A stretch of 64,000 nucleotides of DNA from CAKZNE01 sp963976435 (GCA_963976435.1 CAXBKQ010000003.1:1-64000), one strand, 5' to 3'; counted from the first letter of the stretch, positions 53,093 to 62,139 are shown. Notes: generated from the sequence alone by a model not told the origin. A program made the numbers and translations.

Positions 53093-53542
53093 TTAAGCCT
53101 CCTTAACTTTTTCTAATGAAATTGCATTTATACAATATCTTAAACCACTTGGTTCTGGACCATCAGGGAAAACATGCCCAAGGTGGGCGTCGCAAGTATT
53201 GCAAAGAGCCTCAACTCGTGTCATGCCAAATGATATGTCTTTATGGTATGCTATTCGGTTTATTTTAATTGGCTGGGTAAAGGAAGGCCAACCAGAGCCA
53301 GATTCGAATTTTTCCTGAGCGTCGAATAGTTCGGTTTTACAGCATAAACATTGATAAACCCCTGGCTCAAAAAGACTACATAATTCTGAACTATTAGGTC
53401 TTTCTGTACCTTTTAATCTTGTAATTTGGAATTGTTCGGGATTTAATATTTCCCTCCATTCCTCTAAACTTTTTTCAAGCCTTTGATCAGGTTTTGGATT
53501 GGAATGATTGGTGAATTTGACAATATCTGACCACTTTAACAT
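53093..53542 (-). CDS. msrB: Peptide-methionine (R)-S-oxide reductase MsrB
   Basis: Repairs methionine-R-sulfoxide in oxidised proteins. Family motifs are intact: zinc ligands in CLCCKTELF and CNTCDAHLGHVF, the signature ESGSGWPSFTQPI, and the catalytic cysteine in LRYCINAISL near residue 138. The 149-residue length is standard and no signal peptide is present, so it is cytosolic. It is read in the same direction as the YciI lipoprotein and cysteine-rich sigma factor, which hints at a shared oxidative-stress theme but is not proof of an operon. Confidence 0.96.
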   Translation of the reverse strand: MLKWSDIVKFTNHSNPKPDQRLEKSLEEWREILNPEQFQITRLKGTERPNSSELCSLFEPGVYQCLCCKTELFDAQEKFESGSGWPSFTQPIKINRIAYHKDISFGMTRVEALCNTCDAHLGHVFPDGPEPSGLRYCINAISLEKVKEA

Positions 53543-53662
53543 TTGCTCTTCTTAGGTTTTCTATCCTCTATTTTTGGAATAATAGGATGATTAAGATTGA
53601 ATATAACAAATTTAATCATCCAATGTTTTATTCTTGAGTAAGGGCGAGTTTAAAGGGCAGAT

Positions 53663-54082
53663 TTATTTCACTTTAAAATGAAATTGTTCAGAATTTTGTT
53701 CTGTAACAATAGAAAAAATATAGAAACCAGGCTTAAGTTTATGATCGAAACTAAACTTATCTACCTGGTTTACCATAAAGGTTTTGCAATGCTGACCATT
53801 TTGATTGAAAATAGAAATTCTTGCTTCTCTTATTTTAAAATTCAAATGGATGTTTAATTCATTTTGACAAGGATTTGGAAAAAGAGAAGCTATTAGTTTC
53901 TCCTTTATTTCCTGCTCATTTTTATTAATTTCTGTTTCTAAAACTACAAGGGAATCGGTTGTGGATTTTCTTTTTTCAACTTGCAATTCTGTTTGCGGTC
54001 CTAAGTTTTGGGCCTTTTGGCTTTGAGCCTTAACTTGAATAAATAAAAGAGAAAGGCTTATTATGAGGAAAAATCTTTTCAT
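53663..54082 (-). CDS. Small protein made almost only of a T9SS sorting domain
   Basis: Protein of 139 residues: signal peptide (1-19, KRFFLIISLSLLFIQVKA), a charged linker of about 45 residues, and a T9SS type-A sorting domain (SLFPNPCQNELNIHLNF to the end, with PGFYIFSIVTEQN). The domain is intact but almost no cargo precedes it. That is unusual: typical cargo is hundreds of residues. It may be a remnant of a larger protein, or a mini-cargo. An exact TAnnTTTG upstream suggests it is expressed. Confidence 0.83.
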   Translation of the reverse strand: MKRFFLIISLSLLFIQVKAQSQKAQNLGPQTELQVEKRKSTTDSLVVLETEINKNEQEIKEKLIASLFPNPCQNELNIHLNFKIREARISIFNQNGQHCKTFMVNQVDKFSFDHKLKPGFYIFSIVTEQNSEQFHFKVK

Positions 54083-54120
54083 GCTTTATGGTTTTAAGCG
54101 GTTTGTTTTAAACTATGGCT

Positions 54121-54128
54121 CAAAAGTA
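54121..54128 (-). promoter_or_regulatory. Promoter -7 element for the mini T9SS gene
   Basis: The minus strand reads TACTTTTG, exactly TAnnTTTG, 38 nt upstream of the start codon. No standard -33 TTG was found. Confidence 0.5.
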
Positions 54129-54221
54129 TTTTTAAAAGCATTTTTGATTCAGCAAATTCGATGCTTAACTAATATTTGTCGATGGATATTTGAAAATGAT
54201 AGATGAAATATTTTCGGGATC

Positions 54222-54617
54222 TTAGGAATTAGGCTCAAGTATTGGGCATGGTAATTTGTTTTCATCTATGGCTACAAAGGTGAAATTACCGCTTATCGCT
54301 TTCTGTCTCTCCTGGCTATACATTTGTTCTATATAGATATTTACCTTGATGTCGAGGCTGCTGTTTCCTATCCGGGAAACTTCGCCAACAAGTTCAATGA
54401 TGGTACCGGAAGGAATAGGGGATTTGAAATTGATTTTATCCGACGAAATGGTCACCATCTTTTTGCGGGCAAATCTAGTTGCAGTAATAAAGGCTACTTC
54501 GTCCATTAGCTGCATGGCTGTACCTCCGAAAAGAGTGTCGTAATGATTCGTAGTATTGGGAAATACCGCCTTAAATAAGGAGGTCTTTGATTTAGCTTTT
54601 CTTTCCTCCAAATTCAT
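54222..54617 (-). CDS. Acyl-CoA thioesterase, hotdog fold
   Basis: Hotdog-fold thioesterase of 131 residues in the YciA/BACH group, hydrolysing acyl-CoA. NHYDTLFGGTAMQLMDEVAFITA contains the active-site helix with the conserved Asn/Asp positions, and SDKINFKSPIPSGTIIELVG the following strands. It lies 37 nt downstream of the YdeI/DUF1801-like gene in the same direction, so the two may be one operon. Substrate chain length is not predictable. Confidence 0.91.
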   Translation of the reverse strand: MNLEERKAKSKTSLFKAVFPNTTNHYDTLFGGTAMQLMDEVAFITATRFARKKMVTISSDKINFKSPIPSGTIIELVGEVSRIGNSSLDIKVNIYIEQMYSQERQKAISGNFTFVAIDENKLPCPILEPNS

Positions 54618-54654
54618 AGAAGTTTATTTATAGGTGTGATATTTTTTGTGCTTT

Positions 54655-55245
54655 CTAGTGTTTGTATTGATCGTTTAGCCCAGTGTGGTTATGAATTAGT
54701 GGGATTATTTTTTCTAATCTTTTTAATTTAGTCTCCTCCCGCTTGGCTTCATTTAAATAGCGAACAAATTCTTGCTGCTTAGCGGTGCTAAATTTTTCAA
54801 AATTGAATTTCAGCTTAGCTTGTTTGCTCAGTGCTTCATTTAGGATTTTGGATTCTATAATTTTCTTTTTCTCAGGTTTTAATTCCCTGCCATCTTTTTG
54901 ATTTTGAATAGCCTCTTCCAGATAGGCCTTTACCAGTTCTGGGTCAATACTCTTAATATCCGTAAATCTCCATTGGCGTTGAGCTTTAGTGCTCCCTTCT
55001 TGGGCGTTAACCAAAAAATTATTTTCATCCCTAAGATATACTCCATTGAAAAACCAAAGGCCGGCATAGGGCTTAAAAGCAGCAAGGCCAACCACATTTT
55101 TATTGTTAATAGTGTAGGTGGGAATGCCCCACTTTATAGTCTCTTTTAATTCTGTATTGAGAATTATTTCTCTTAAGTAGCTTAGAATTTCCCTCCATTG
55201 GGTTTGAGATAAAATATAATCCTCTGCAGATTTTGGTCTATCCAT
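54655..55245 (-). CDS. DUF1801/YdeI-like protein
   Basis: Protein of 196 residues from ATG 55245 (a TTG 9 nt further upstream is less likely). The first part (about 1-110) matches the DUF1801 fold: LREIILNTELKETIKWGIPTYTI and GLAAFKPYAGLWFFNGVYL. The C-terminal part (about 135-190) has the YdeI-type helical motif FEKFSTAKQQEFVRYLNEAKREET. Function in the family is unclear; related domains occur in iron or stress contexts. It probably forms a two-gene unit with the thioesterase. Confidence 0.86.
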   Translation of the reverse strand: MDRPKSAEDYILSQTQWREILSYLREIILNTELKETIKWGIPTYTINNKNVVGLAAFKPYAGLWFFNGVYLRDENNFLVNAQEGSTKAQRQWRFTDIKSIDPELVKAYLEEAIQNQKDGRELKPEKKKIIESKILNEALSKQAKLKFNFEKFSTAKQQEFVRYLNEAKREETKLKRLEKIIPLIHNHTGLNDQYKH

Positions 55246-55849
55246 TATTTTCAAATAAGTATGAGTAAACTTATTAAATATGACTTTACTAGCAATAATT
55301 TTCCTATTTTAATGGAATCTAAAGTTGAAAAATGTTTTCAAAATTTAGGGATGTATTAGAAATTGAATATGGAGAAGATTGTAGAAATTGAACGAGTGTA
55401 AAAATTTGTTTGTCAAATAATTAAGATTTTTTTGCGCTGAAATTGTTATAAATTTTTATTTTTTTTAATATTTTAACATCGCTATTTTATTTGCAAACAT
55501 TTAGTTTAGGGAGGGAAAAGGAGTGAAAGCCATGCATTTGTTTAGTGGGACTGAATTTTCAAGCATATTAATGGATCGAAACTCTATAGAATTCCTGTGT
55601 TTTTATGGGTGAAATTGTGAATTTTGAGATTGATTAATATTTGTAAATACTTGTTTATCAATTTGTTTAAAATTTTTGTTAGTAGTATTAACAACTTGGT
55701 ATTTGGAAATAAAGATATCTTCCGATATTACCAACAGGAAGAAGAAGAATAGGAGTAACGCCTATTGTGATATTTTTCTCAACCAAAATGAACTATAGCG
55801 GATAGTATGTCCAATACGTTTAACTAATTTTTTAGAACAACTTGTTGTA
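55246..55849. other. Intergenic region between divergent genes
   Basis: No gene was recognised in about 600 nt. A hairpin AATAGG (55748-55753)/CCTATT (55761-55766) lies 85 nt upstream of the HTH gene. ACAAC-TT-GTTGT (55837-55848) sits directly before its ATG, where it could block translation or bind the HTH protein. Much of the rest is AT-rich with no clear promoter. Confidence 0.45.
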
Positions 55850-56212
55850 ATGCATATAGGGAATAAATTACGATACCTCATTGAGTCTAAAGGATTCACC
55901 AAAAGAGACTTTGCTTATCTCCTTGAAACATCAGAACAAAACTTGCATAAAATTCTCAATAAAGAGTCAATTCAAATAAGTCAGCTGATTGCCTTTTGTG
56001 AGTTGCTAAAAGTCCATCCCAATTTATTTTTCGAAAACTTGGAAATTGGACTAGAGGCTAGTGAATCCGAAGTAAGTTATGATTTGCCTAGAGATTTTGC
56101 GAGTAAGAATATTGAGTCTACAGTAATTCGGCTTTTGCAAGATTTGGTAAAAGAAAAAGACGAACGAATTAGGGAATTACAAGATCATATTAACTCCTTA
56201 AAGAGGCAATAA
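55850..56212 (+). CDS. Small XRE-family HTH protein
   Basis: DNA-binding protein of 120 residues. Residues 4-62 form an XRE helix-turn-helix: GFTKRDFAYLLETSEQNLHKILNK with the recognition helix around SEQNLHKIL. A C-terminal coiled coil (LVKEKDERIRELQDHINSL, about 95-118) probably dimerises it. There is no sensor domain. It is convergent with folC, 7 nt away. An inverted repeat lies directly before its start codon, suggesting autoregulation (inference). A phage or toxin-antitoxin context is not seen. Confidence 0.86.
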   Translation: MHIGNKLRYLIESKGFTKRDFAYLLETSEQNLHKILNKESIQISQLIAFCELLKVHPNLFFENLEIGLEASESEVSYDLPRDFASKNIESTVIRLLQDLVKEKDERIRELQDHINSLKRQ

Positions 56213-56219
56213 ACCGACC

Positions 56220-57434
56220 TTAAAGTACTTCTGCTACCACAAAAGTGCTACCTCCAACAAAGACAAGATCGTCTTGATTTGAGTCAGACATGGCCTTCTC
56301 AAAAGCTGACTTCACCCCTTTAAATAAATGAATTTCCAAGTCTGGACGGTATTCAAGAAATGCTCTGTGCATGGTTTCACTGTCTAATGCTCTTGGGATA
56401 TTTGGTTGACATAAATAATAAATTCCTTGGGGTAATACATTTAATATTTCTCGAATGTCTTTATCCTTTACCATTCCCCAAACTAGTCTTAACTTATGAT
56501 ATTTTTCACTTTGCAGCTGTTGACTAATAAAAGAGAGCCCCGCCAAGTTGTGACCAGTATCGCAAATAACTTTTGGCATTTCACCTATAGTCTCCCATCG
56601 ACCTCTTAATCCGGTGTTTTTGCCAACATTTTTTAGGGCATTTAGGTGGTTCATTAATGGAAAGTTTCTTTTTTCAAGAAGCTTAACAGCGGATAGTAAG
56701 GTGCTTAAGTTCTTTTGCTGGTAATGTCCTTTAAGGTCACAATCTGGAAGAGGATCAGTCCAATTAGCAAATGAAATGGGAGCATTGTTTCCTGCGGCAA
56801 CGGTTTTAAATACTTCTTCCGTTTCTGGGTCTTTTTCCCCAATAAGAATGGCTTTATTTGGCTTAATTATACCTGCTTTTTCCCAGGCTATTTTGGATTT
56901 CGTTTCTCCTAAAAAGGCCGTATGATCTAAGCTGATATTTGTGATAATACTGAGTTCGGGATCTAGGACATTTGTGCTATCCAATCTGCCACCCATTCCT
57001 ACTTCTACTATGGCTATATCTACCTTTTCTTTGGCGAAATAGTCGAAGGCCATTCCTACAGTCATTTCAAAAAATGAAAGTCCAATTTTTTGGAAATCAC
57101 TTTTGTATTGCTCTACAAATTCAACCACATTTTGGGCTGGAATTTTATGGCCATTTATCCGAATACGTTCTCTAAAGTCTTTTAAATGTGGAGAGGTGTA
57201 TAAGCCCGTTTTATAGCCGGCAGCTTGAAAAAGAGATGCTAGCATATGGCTTACTGATCCCTTGCCATTAGTGCCGCCAATATGGACGCTTTTAAATTTT
57301 TGCTCGGGATGCTCTAGAATTTCCATAAGAGCATGAGTGTTGTTTAAATCAGCTTTATAAGCAGATTTTCCATCCCTTTGATACATTGGTAGTTGTTTGA
57401 ATAACCATTCCAATGTTTCCTCATAGTTCATCAA
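56220..57434 (-). CDS. folC: Dihydrofolate/folylpolyglutamate synthase FolC
   Basis: Mur-ligase-family enzyme that adds glutamate to dihydropteroate and folates using ATP. The P-loop GGTNGKGSVSHMLASLF lies at about residues 53-69. The family motifs SPHLKDFRERIRING, VEVGMGGRLDSTNV (metal and folate region) and SLDHTAFLG are clear. At 404 residues it is normal length. Its ATG overlaps the TonB stop by 4 nt (ATGA), so the two are translationally coupled, an odd mix of housekeeping and envelope genes. Confidence 0.95.
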   Translation of the reverse strand: MMNYEETLEWLFKQLPMYQRDGKSAYKADLNNTHALMEILEHPEQKFKSVHIGGTNGKGSVSHMLASLFQAAGYKTGLYTSPHLKDFRERIRINGHKIPAQNVVEFVEQYKSDFQKIGLSFFEMTVGMAFDYFAKEKVDIAIVEVGMGGRLDSTNVLDPELSIITNISLDHTAFLGETKSKIAWEKAGIIKPNKAILIGEKDPETEEVFKTVAAGNNAPISFANWTDPLPDCDLKGHYQQKNLSTLLSAVKLLEKRNFPLMNHLNALKNVGKNTGLRGRWETIGEMPKVICDTGHNLAGLSFISQQLQSEKYHKLRLVWGMVKDKDIREILNVLPQGIYYLCQPNIPRALDSETMHRAFLEYRPDLEIHLFKGVKSAFEKAMSDSNQDDLVFVGGSTFVVAEVL

Positions 57435-58240
57435 CTTTTATAAAAATTGTAAATGATATAGCCTTTTTGTAGATCTGGTGCTCCGCCATCTGCCTGCCAA
57501 AGAGTCTTCATGGCCTTGGATCTGGCTAAATCGAAAAGACAATCGCTTGTTGTTGTACTAGCAACCCCATTGTCGCTTTTTACACCTGGTGTGGCTCTAA
57601 TTACTTTGCCTTTAGGGTCTACTAATATTTTTACTACCACCCGTCCTTCATCTTCACATGGGTAGCTATTATCTCCTTTGTTTATCACCTTGCGGTTTCC
57701 AAGTCTATAATTTCCGTCCCCATTTTGTCCGGCACCGCCATCTCCAACTTGACTTAAAGAATTGGGATCACCTTCTGGTCTGCCTTGGTCACCAGAACCT
57801 TGCTTATCTCCTTGGCCTCCTTTTGTGGCATCTACATTTTCAAGGAGTTTTGTAAGGTTATCGCTTGGTTTTGGTTTTACATCTTCTGGTTTTTGCTTGT
57901 CAACATTATTGCTTTCAATTTTTTGGGACGATTGTGAATTCACCTCGGCAGCATCTGTAAAATCCTGGGTTCTAACAGTTTGATCATTTGGGTTTTCGCT
58001 TTCCACTTTTTCACTTTGCACCGGTGGTTGTGGGCTTAGCTGCTGAGAAGATTTTGCTCCATCGAAAAGTTCTCCAAATCCATCCTCAGAATTTCCGAAA
58101 TTGATCACATAACCATTTCTGGGTTTTGGTTCTTCATATCCCAATCCAAAAAAAATAAAAAGAATAAGTAATATGGAATGCACTACCGATGTAATAATAA
58201 TGGCATTCTTTCTGTCCTTTTTATTTTTTTCTAAATTCAT
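57431..58240 (-). CDS. TonB-family energy transducer
   Basis: Envelope protein of 269 residues with one N-terminal membrane helix (about 14-35, ILLILFIFFGL), a Pro/Gln/Ser/Gly-rich periplasmic spacer (about 45-190), and a C-terminal TonB/TolA-like domain with GRVVVKILVDPKGKVIRATPG. ATG 58240 is preferred to an in-frame TTG inside exbD. It follows exbD by 7 nt, completing an ExbB-ExbD-TonB set that transfers proton-motive energy to outer-membrane receptors or to a Tol-like function. Length and spacer fit TonB-like rather than TolA. Confidence 0.88.
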   Translation of the reverse strand: MNLEKNKKDRKNAIIITSVVHSILLILFIFFGLGYEEPKPRNGYVINFGNSEDGFGELFDGAKSSQQLSPQPPVQSEKVESENPNDQTVRTQDFTDAAEVNSQSSQKIESNNVDKQKPEDVKPKPSDNLTKLLENVDATKGGQGDKQGSGDQGRPEGDPNSLSQVGDGGAGQNGDGNYRLGNRKVINKGDNSYPCEDEGRVVVKILVDPKGKVIRATPGVKSDNGVASTTTSDCLFDLARSKAMKTLWQADGGAPDLQKGYIIYNFYKS

Positions 58241-58247
58241 AATAGTA

Positions 58248-58640
58248 TTATTTTGGGTCGGTTGCGGCAACCATCTTTAGTTTATTCCTATAGGCGATAT
58301 CCATCACCAAAACAATCTTTTCATAAGAAACAGACTTATCGGCTCGTAACATTATTACGGCTTCTTTTGGATCTGTTACTTTTCTAAGGATGGCCATTTC
58401 CAATTCAGCTTCAGAAACAATTTCACTCTCCACAGAAAATCTTTCATCCGAAGAGACATGTACTACAACGTCTTTTCTTTGAATAACCTTGGCCGCACTC
58501 GAAGGTAGAGTTAGATCCAATGCGCTACTTGTAACTAAAGTTGAGGCGAGCATAAAAAAGATTAGTAATAGGAATACAATATCCGTCATACTAGACATGC
58601 TAAACTCTGCGCTAATTTTGCTTCTTCTTTTTAAGTCCAT
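58248..58640 (-). CDS. exbD: ExbD/TolR-family biopolymer transport protein
   Basis: One-pass inner-membrane protein of 130 residues. The basic N-terminus (MDLKRRSKISAEFSMSSM) and the helix TDIVFLLLIFFMLASTLV carry the conserved Asp (TD) used for proton coupling. The periplasmic domain holds VIMLRADKSVSYEKIVLVMD. It lies 2 nt downstream of exbB, in the usual order. Confidence 0.95.
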   Translation of the reverse strand: MDLKRRSKISAEFSMSSMTDIVFLLLIFFMLASTLVTSSALDLTLPSSAAKVIQRKDVVVHVSSDERFSVESEIVSEAELEMAILRKVTDPKEAVIMLRADKSVSYEKIVLVMDIAYRNKLKMVAATDPK

Positions 58641-58642
58641 GT

Positions 58643-59341
58643 CTAAGCAGGTTCGTTTAATAGATCTAAAAATTCCATAGCATTTGCTTCCATATTGTAA
58701 ACAACCTTATCCACTCTGCTTACTAAATAATTATAGCCTACATAAGCTACAATTCCTACTGATAAACCACCTACAGTGGTAGTCATGGCAGTGTAGATTC
58801 CTTCAGCGAGCAATTCTATATCTATTTGGCCACCTGCAGCTGCCATTTGGTGGAAGGCCAAAATCATCCCAATTACTGTACCTAGAAATCCTATCATTGG
58901 GGCAGCTCCGGCGATTGTGGCAAGACTTGGGATGTTTTTCTCGAGTTTGCTAACCTCCAGTTTTCCTGTATTTTCAATAGCAGCATTGATGTCTTTTAAT
59001 GGCTTACCAATTCTGCTTATTCCCTTTTCTATCATTCGAGAAATAGGGCTGTTTTGGTTTTTGCAAAGGGCCATGGCACCCTCTAAATTACCTTTTGAGA
59101 CTTGGTCTTTTATATTTTGAATGAATTGATCATCAACCTTATTTGCTTTTTTAATAGCATTAAATCTTTCTACAAAAATGTAAACCGCTATTATGGATAG
59201 TAAAAATAGAACGGACATTATGAGTATAGCACCAGGTCCACCTCCAAAAATGAGGTCTATAATGCTTAATGTTTTTGCAACTGGTTCCGCAACTGCGCCA
59301 GCTGTGTCCGTTATTTGGGTGCTAAGAAAGGTAATATTCAT
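58643..59341 (-). CDS. exbB: ExbB/TolQ-family proton-channel protein
   Basis: MotA/TolQ/ExbB-family channel protein of 232 residues with three membrane helices (about 37-57, 143-165 and 187-209). The conserved segment ATIAGAAPMIGFLGTVIGMI and the later TTTVGGLSVGIVAYVGYNYL are typical. It is the first gene of the exbB-exbD-tonB-folC run. A -7 element lies 23 nt upstream of its start. Confidence 0.95.
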   Translation of the reverse strand: MNITFLSTQITDTAGAVAEPVAKTLSIIDLIFGGGPGAILIMSVLFLLSIIAVYIFVERFNAIKKANKVDDQFIQNIKDQVSKGNLEGAMALCKNQNSPISRMIEKGISRIGKPLKDINAAIENTGKLEVSKLEKNIPSLATIAGAAPMIGFLGTVIGMILAFHQMAAAGGQIDIELLAEGIYTAMTTTVGGLSVGIVAYVGYNYLVSRVDKVVYNMEANAMEFLDLLNEPA

Positions 59342-59363
59342 TGAGGGATATTATTATGTATCC

Positions 59364-59371
59364 CAAAGATA
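59364..59371 (-). promoter_or_regulatory. Promoter -7 element for exbB operon
   Basis: The minus strand reads TATCTTTG, exactly TAnnTTTG, 22 nt upstream of the exbB ATG. A TTG at 59387-59389 (minus strand) is 15 nt away, shorter than standard spacing. Confidence 0.6.
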
Positions 59372-59409
59372 ACGGTGCTAAACTTGCAATGATTGTGATG
59401 TAAATAGAA

Positions 59410-59453
59410 TTAATCAACAATCAACCGTTTACAAGCAGTTGATTGTTGATTAA
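59410..59453 (-). terminator. Long perfect hairpin after the SPOR-domain gene
   Basis: TTAATCAACAATCAAC (59410-59425) and GTTGATTGTTGATTAA (59438-59453) form a 16-bp perfect stem with a 12-nt loop, directly after the stop of the outer-membrane gene and before the exbB promoter. The T run on the minus side is weak, so it may be an RNA-stabilising hairpin as well as a terminator. Confidence 0.7.
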
Positions 59454-59464
59454 AGAATTTTTGT

Positions 59465-60571
59465 TTACAGCTTGATGATCCAAGCATCTGCCACTACGGA
59501 TTTTACAGCAGGAAGGTCTTTCTTGGCCGCAGCATAAGTGGAATATGATTTATAAATTACCCGGTAGGTGTCAATATCATCAACATATAAAACAACCATT
59601 TCCGATTGGTCTAAACTTGATTTGTTTATCCATCTGGTGGCTCTTTCCCTAGTTGGCATACTAGCAACAATAATTCGGTATTGAGCTGTAGCTAATATTG
59701 CTGCAGCATCGGGTTTGCTTCCTTTATTTGGGTTTTCACTGTCTATGCTTACCACACGAGTTTCAAGGCTATCCACTTTCATTTCAAGAGTTCTGATTTT
59801 CAAGTCTTTTTCTTGGCCCTCCATTTCAAGTTTCGCAATTTTTTCAGGATTACCTCTTTTGGCAGCTTCGTCTAAACTGTCGATAGTAGAAATTAGATTT
59901 TTATATTTTTTCTTGTCGATTTCCACCTTAGATTTATCTCTTACCTTTTTAAAGGTAGCAATTAATCCTACGTTTAAACTTCCAAAATAATCCCCAGCAG
60001 AACCATTTTCAAAGCCATCCATATAATCATTAAAAAGCATGATTTTTTGAGTGTAACCAAGGTTTATTGCCAAATTGGGAGTTAATGAATATACAGCATT
60101 AAAACCTCCAGAGAGCATAGGGTTGATAGAATAACTAGCCGATCCAGGTAGAGGTGATTCTGTAATACGGGCTCGAGTATTGATATTGAATAGTTTAGTT
60201 TGATAGGATACCAGTCCAGTACCTGCATTTATATAAAATTCAAAATCCTTGCTAAGTACTATAAAAGGTAAAACATTGTATTCAGCAAAAAGGGCGGTTT
60301 CAATTAATACAGTCTCATAAAAGTTGACATTATTGTCGCCATTTAAAATTCCCATACCTAAGTCTCCACGAAGGCGAAAATTGTCAGCTAAAACATAACC
60401 TAGTCCTCCAGAAACAAAAGTATTTGGCTTTACACCCTGAAAGCTATTGTCTGTAAAATCATTCAGCGGCACATGTAATCCTGTATTCAAGTGAGCGGAA
60501 ATTTTACTTTGAGCATTGGTATTGAAGGAAAATAATCCAAATGCAAATAGAGTAATAATTGATATTCTCAT
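59465..60571 (-). CDS. Outer-membrane beta-barrel protein with C-terminal SPOR domain
   Basis: Protein of 368 residues. A signal peptide (1-20) is followed by an opacity-type barrel (about 22-210, alternating strands such as NTFVSGGLGYVLADNFRLRG and NLAINLGYTQKIMLF). A helical linker at about 215-280 (KKKYKNLISTIDSLDEAAKR) follows. The last 75 residues (YRIIVASMPTRERATRWI, YVDDIDTYRVIYKSYSTY) form a SPOR domain, which binds denuded peptidoglycan. It therefore bridges outer membrane and cell wall, like OmpA-type proteins. It is transcribed alone, with a hairpin terminator after it. Confidence 0.87.
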   Translation of the reverse strand: MRISIITLFAFGLFSFNTNAQSKISAHLNTGLHVPLNDFTDNSFQGVKPNTFVSGGLGYVLADNFRLRGDLGMGILNGDNNVNFYETVLIETALFAEYNVLPFIVLSKDFEFYINAGTGLVSYQTKLFNINTRARITESPLPGSASYSINPMLSGGFNAVYSLTPNLAINLGYTQKIMLFNDYMDGFENGSAGDYFGSLNVGLIATFKKVRDKSKVEIDKKKYKNLISTIDSLDEAAKRGNPEKIAKLEMEGQEKDLKIRTLEMKVDSLETRVVSIDSENPNKGSKPDAAAILATAQYRIIVASMPTRERATRWINKSSLDQSEMVVLYVDDIDTYRVIYKSYSTYAAAKKDLPAVKSVVADAWIIKL

Positions 60572-60698
60572 ATTCGTAAGTTTTTCAGAATTGAGTAATT
60601 AGGTTAGGGTTTAAAATTTTATTCCGGCCTTAAAAGTAGGGAAAAATAAGAATTTTCCGACTTTGATTTACTTCAAATCAATTAAGTGGCATATATAA

Positions 60699-60729
60699 CT
60701 GGGTAAAAGGTGGATTTTATTTATGTTTG
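60699..60729 (+). promoter_or_regulatory. Promoter of trigger factor gene
   Basis: TATGTTTG (60722-60729) is an exact TAnnTTTG element. CTG (60699-60701) lies 20 nt upstream, one base off TTG. The start would be about 60737, giving a leader of about 30 nt. Confidence 0.62.
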
Positions 60730-60767
60730 CACACCCAAAAAAATGGGGCAATAGAAATTAGATTTTC

Positions 60768-62114
60768 ATGAATGTAACAGTTAAGGATACAGGCGAATTA
60801 AGTGCTGTATTAAGCGTCGAGATTAAGGCAGAGGACTACCAATCAAAGGTAGAAAAGCAAATAAATGATTACAGAAAAAAGGCGAGCATACCAGGTTTTA
60901 GACCGGGGCATGTTCCTGCTTCTTTAATCAGAAAGCAATATGGTAAGGGAATTCTTATTGAAGAAGTGAATCATATTCTTCAACATGCCGTAGAAGATCA
61001 TTTGAAAGAAAATCAAATGGATATTCTTGGAAATCCGCTTCCTGTTCCGCAAACGGATATAGATTGGGATACTCAAACGGAATTTGTTTTTGATTTTGAA
61101 TTGGGATTAGCTCCTGAATTCAGTTTAACTGTAGATAATAAAATCAAAGTTCCGTATTATAAGATTACCGCCGATAAGGAGATGGTGGAGCGCTATGCCT
61201 CTGATTATGCAAAGAGGTTTGGTAAAATGTCTTATCCAGAATCAGTGGAAGAAGATTCTATTATCAAAGCTTATATCGTGGAAGTTGAAAAGGATGAGAA
61301 TGCCAAAGAAAACGGTATTAGCCTAGAAGGAACCTTCACTATGGACAATATTACTGGAAAGAAAAATATTTCGGCCCTTGTAGGTTCTAAGAAGGATTCT
61401 TTTGTGGTATTGGATGTGAATAAAGCATTTAACAAGGACTTTAGTGTTTCTGGATTATTGAAAATTTCTGATGATGAGTTGGCCGCAAGTACTGGTTTAT
61501 TCAGGTTTAAGATTGAAGAAATTAGCAAACTAGAGCCAGCTGAAATGAACCAAGAACTTTTTGATAAAGTATTTGGTGAAGGTGCAGTGGATGGTGAAAA
61601 GGGATTTTTGGCACGTATTAAGGAGGATGCCGAAAATATGTTTATTGGCGAAAGTGAAAGAAAATTTTATGAGGACCTAAGAGGAGTAGTATTAAACAAA
61701 ACAAAATTTGATCTGCCTGATGAATTCCTTAAAAAATGGATGCAAACTTCGGGTGAAAAGCCAATTAGTGAGGAGGAAGTAGAGAAGGAATATCCAAATA
61801 TGAAGGATGGCCTAAAATGGCAGCTTGTTGAAAATAAAGTAGTTAAAGATCATAAAATTGAAATCAATAGAGAGGAATTGAAGGATTTCACTAAGGCTAT
61901 GATCACAAGACAAATGGCGCAGTACGGACCTCTTCCTGAATCTATGGACCTAGATTCTATTGCAGAAAATGTAATGGAAAATCAAGAAGAAGTACAAAGA
62001 ATGTCTGAGCAATTGTTCACTGAAAAAATTGTAAAATTCTTTAAAGAAAATGTGAAGCTTAGCGAAAAGGAAGTTTCTTTTGATGACTTTATAAAACTGG
62101 CTACTAAAAAATAG
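60768..62114 (+). CDS. tig: Trigger factor
   Basis: Ribosome-associated chaperone and prolyl isomerase-type protein. The ribosome-binding loop IPGFRPGHVPASLIRKQYG (about residues 43-61) holds the conserved GFR motif. The middle region (about 150-250) fits the FKBP-like domain, although its key active-site aromatic residues are not obvious, as in many Bacteroidota. The helical C-terminal chaperone arm (about 260-448) follows. It leads the tig-clpP-clpX order, but a good terminator separates it from clpP, so the genes are not one simple operon. Confidence 0.94.
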   Translation: MNVTVKDTGELSAVLSVEIKAEDYQSKVEKQINDYRKKASIPGFRPGHVPASLIRKQYGKGILIEEVNHILQHAVEDHLKENQMDILGNPLPVPQTDIDWDTQTEFVFDFELGLAPEFSLTVDNKIKVPYYKITADKEMVERYASDYAKRFGKMSYPESVEEDSIIKAYIVEVEKDENAKENGISLEGTFTMDNITGKKNISALVGSKKDSFVVLDVNKAFNKDFSVSGLLKISDDELAASTGLFRFKIEEISKLEPAEMNQELFDKVFGEGAVDGEKGFLARIKEDAENMFIGESERKFYEDLRGVVLNKTKFDLPDEFLKKWMQTSGEKPISEEEVEKEYPNMKDGLKWQLVENKVVKDHKIEINREELKDFTKAMITRQMAQYGPLPESMDLDSIAENVMENQEEVQRMSEQLFTEKIVKFFKENVKLSEKEVSFDDFIKLATKK

Positions 62115-62139
62115 TCGGAACTTTTGTCATAAAATTTTG

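Noticed and set aside
58241..58270. TTG start for the TonB-like gene inside exbD
   Set aside because: It would overlap exbD and add residues before the natural MNLEK start; ATG 58240 follows the exbD stop cleanly.
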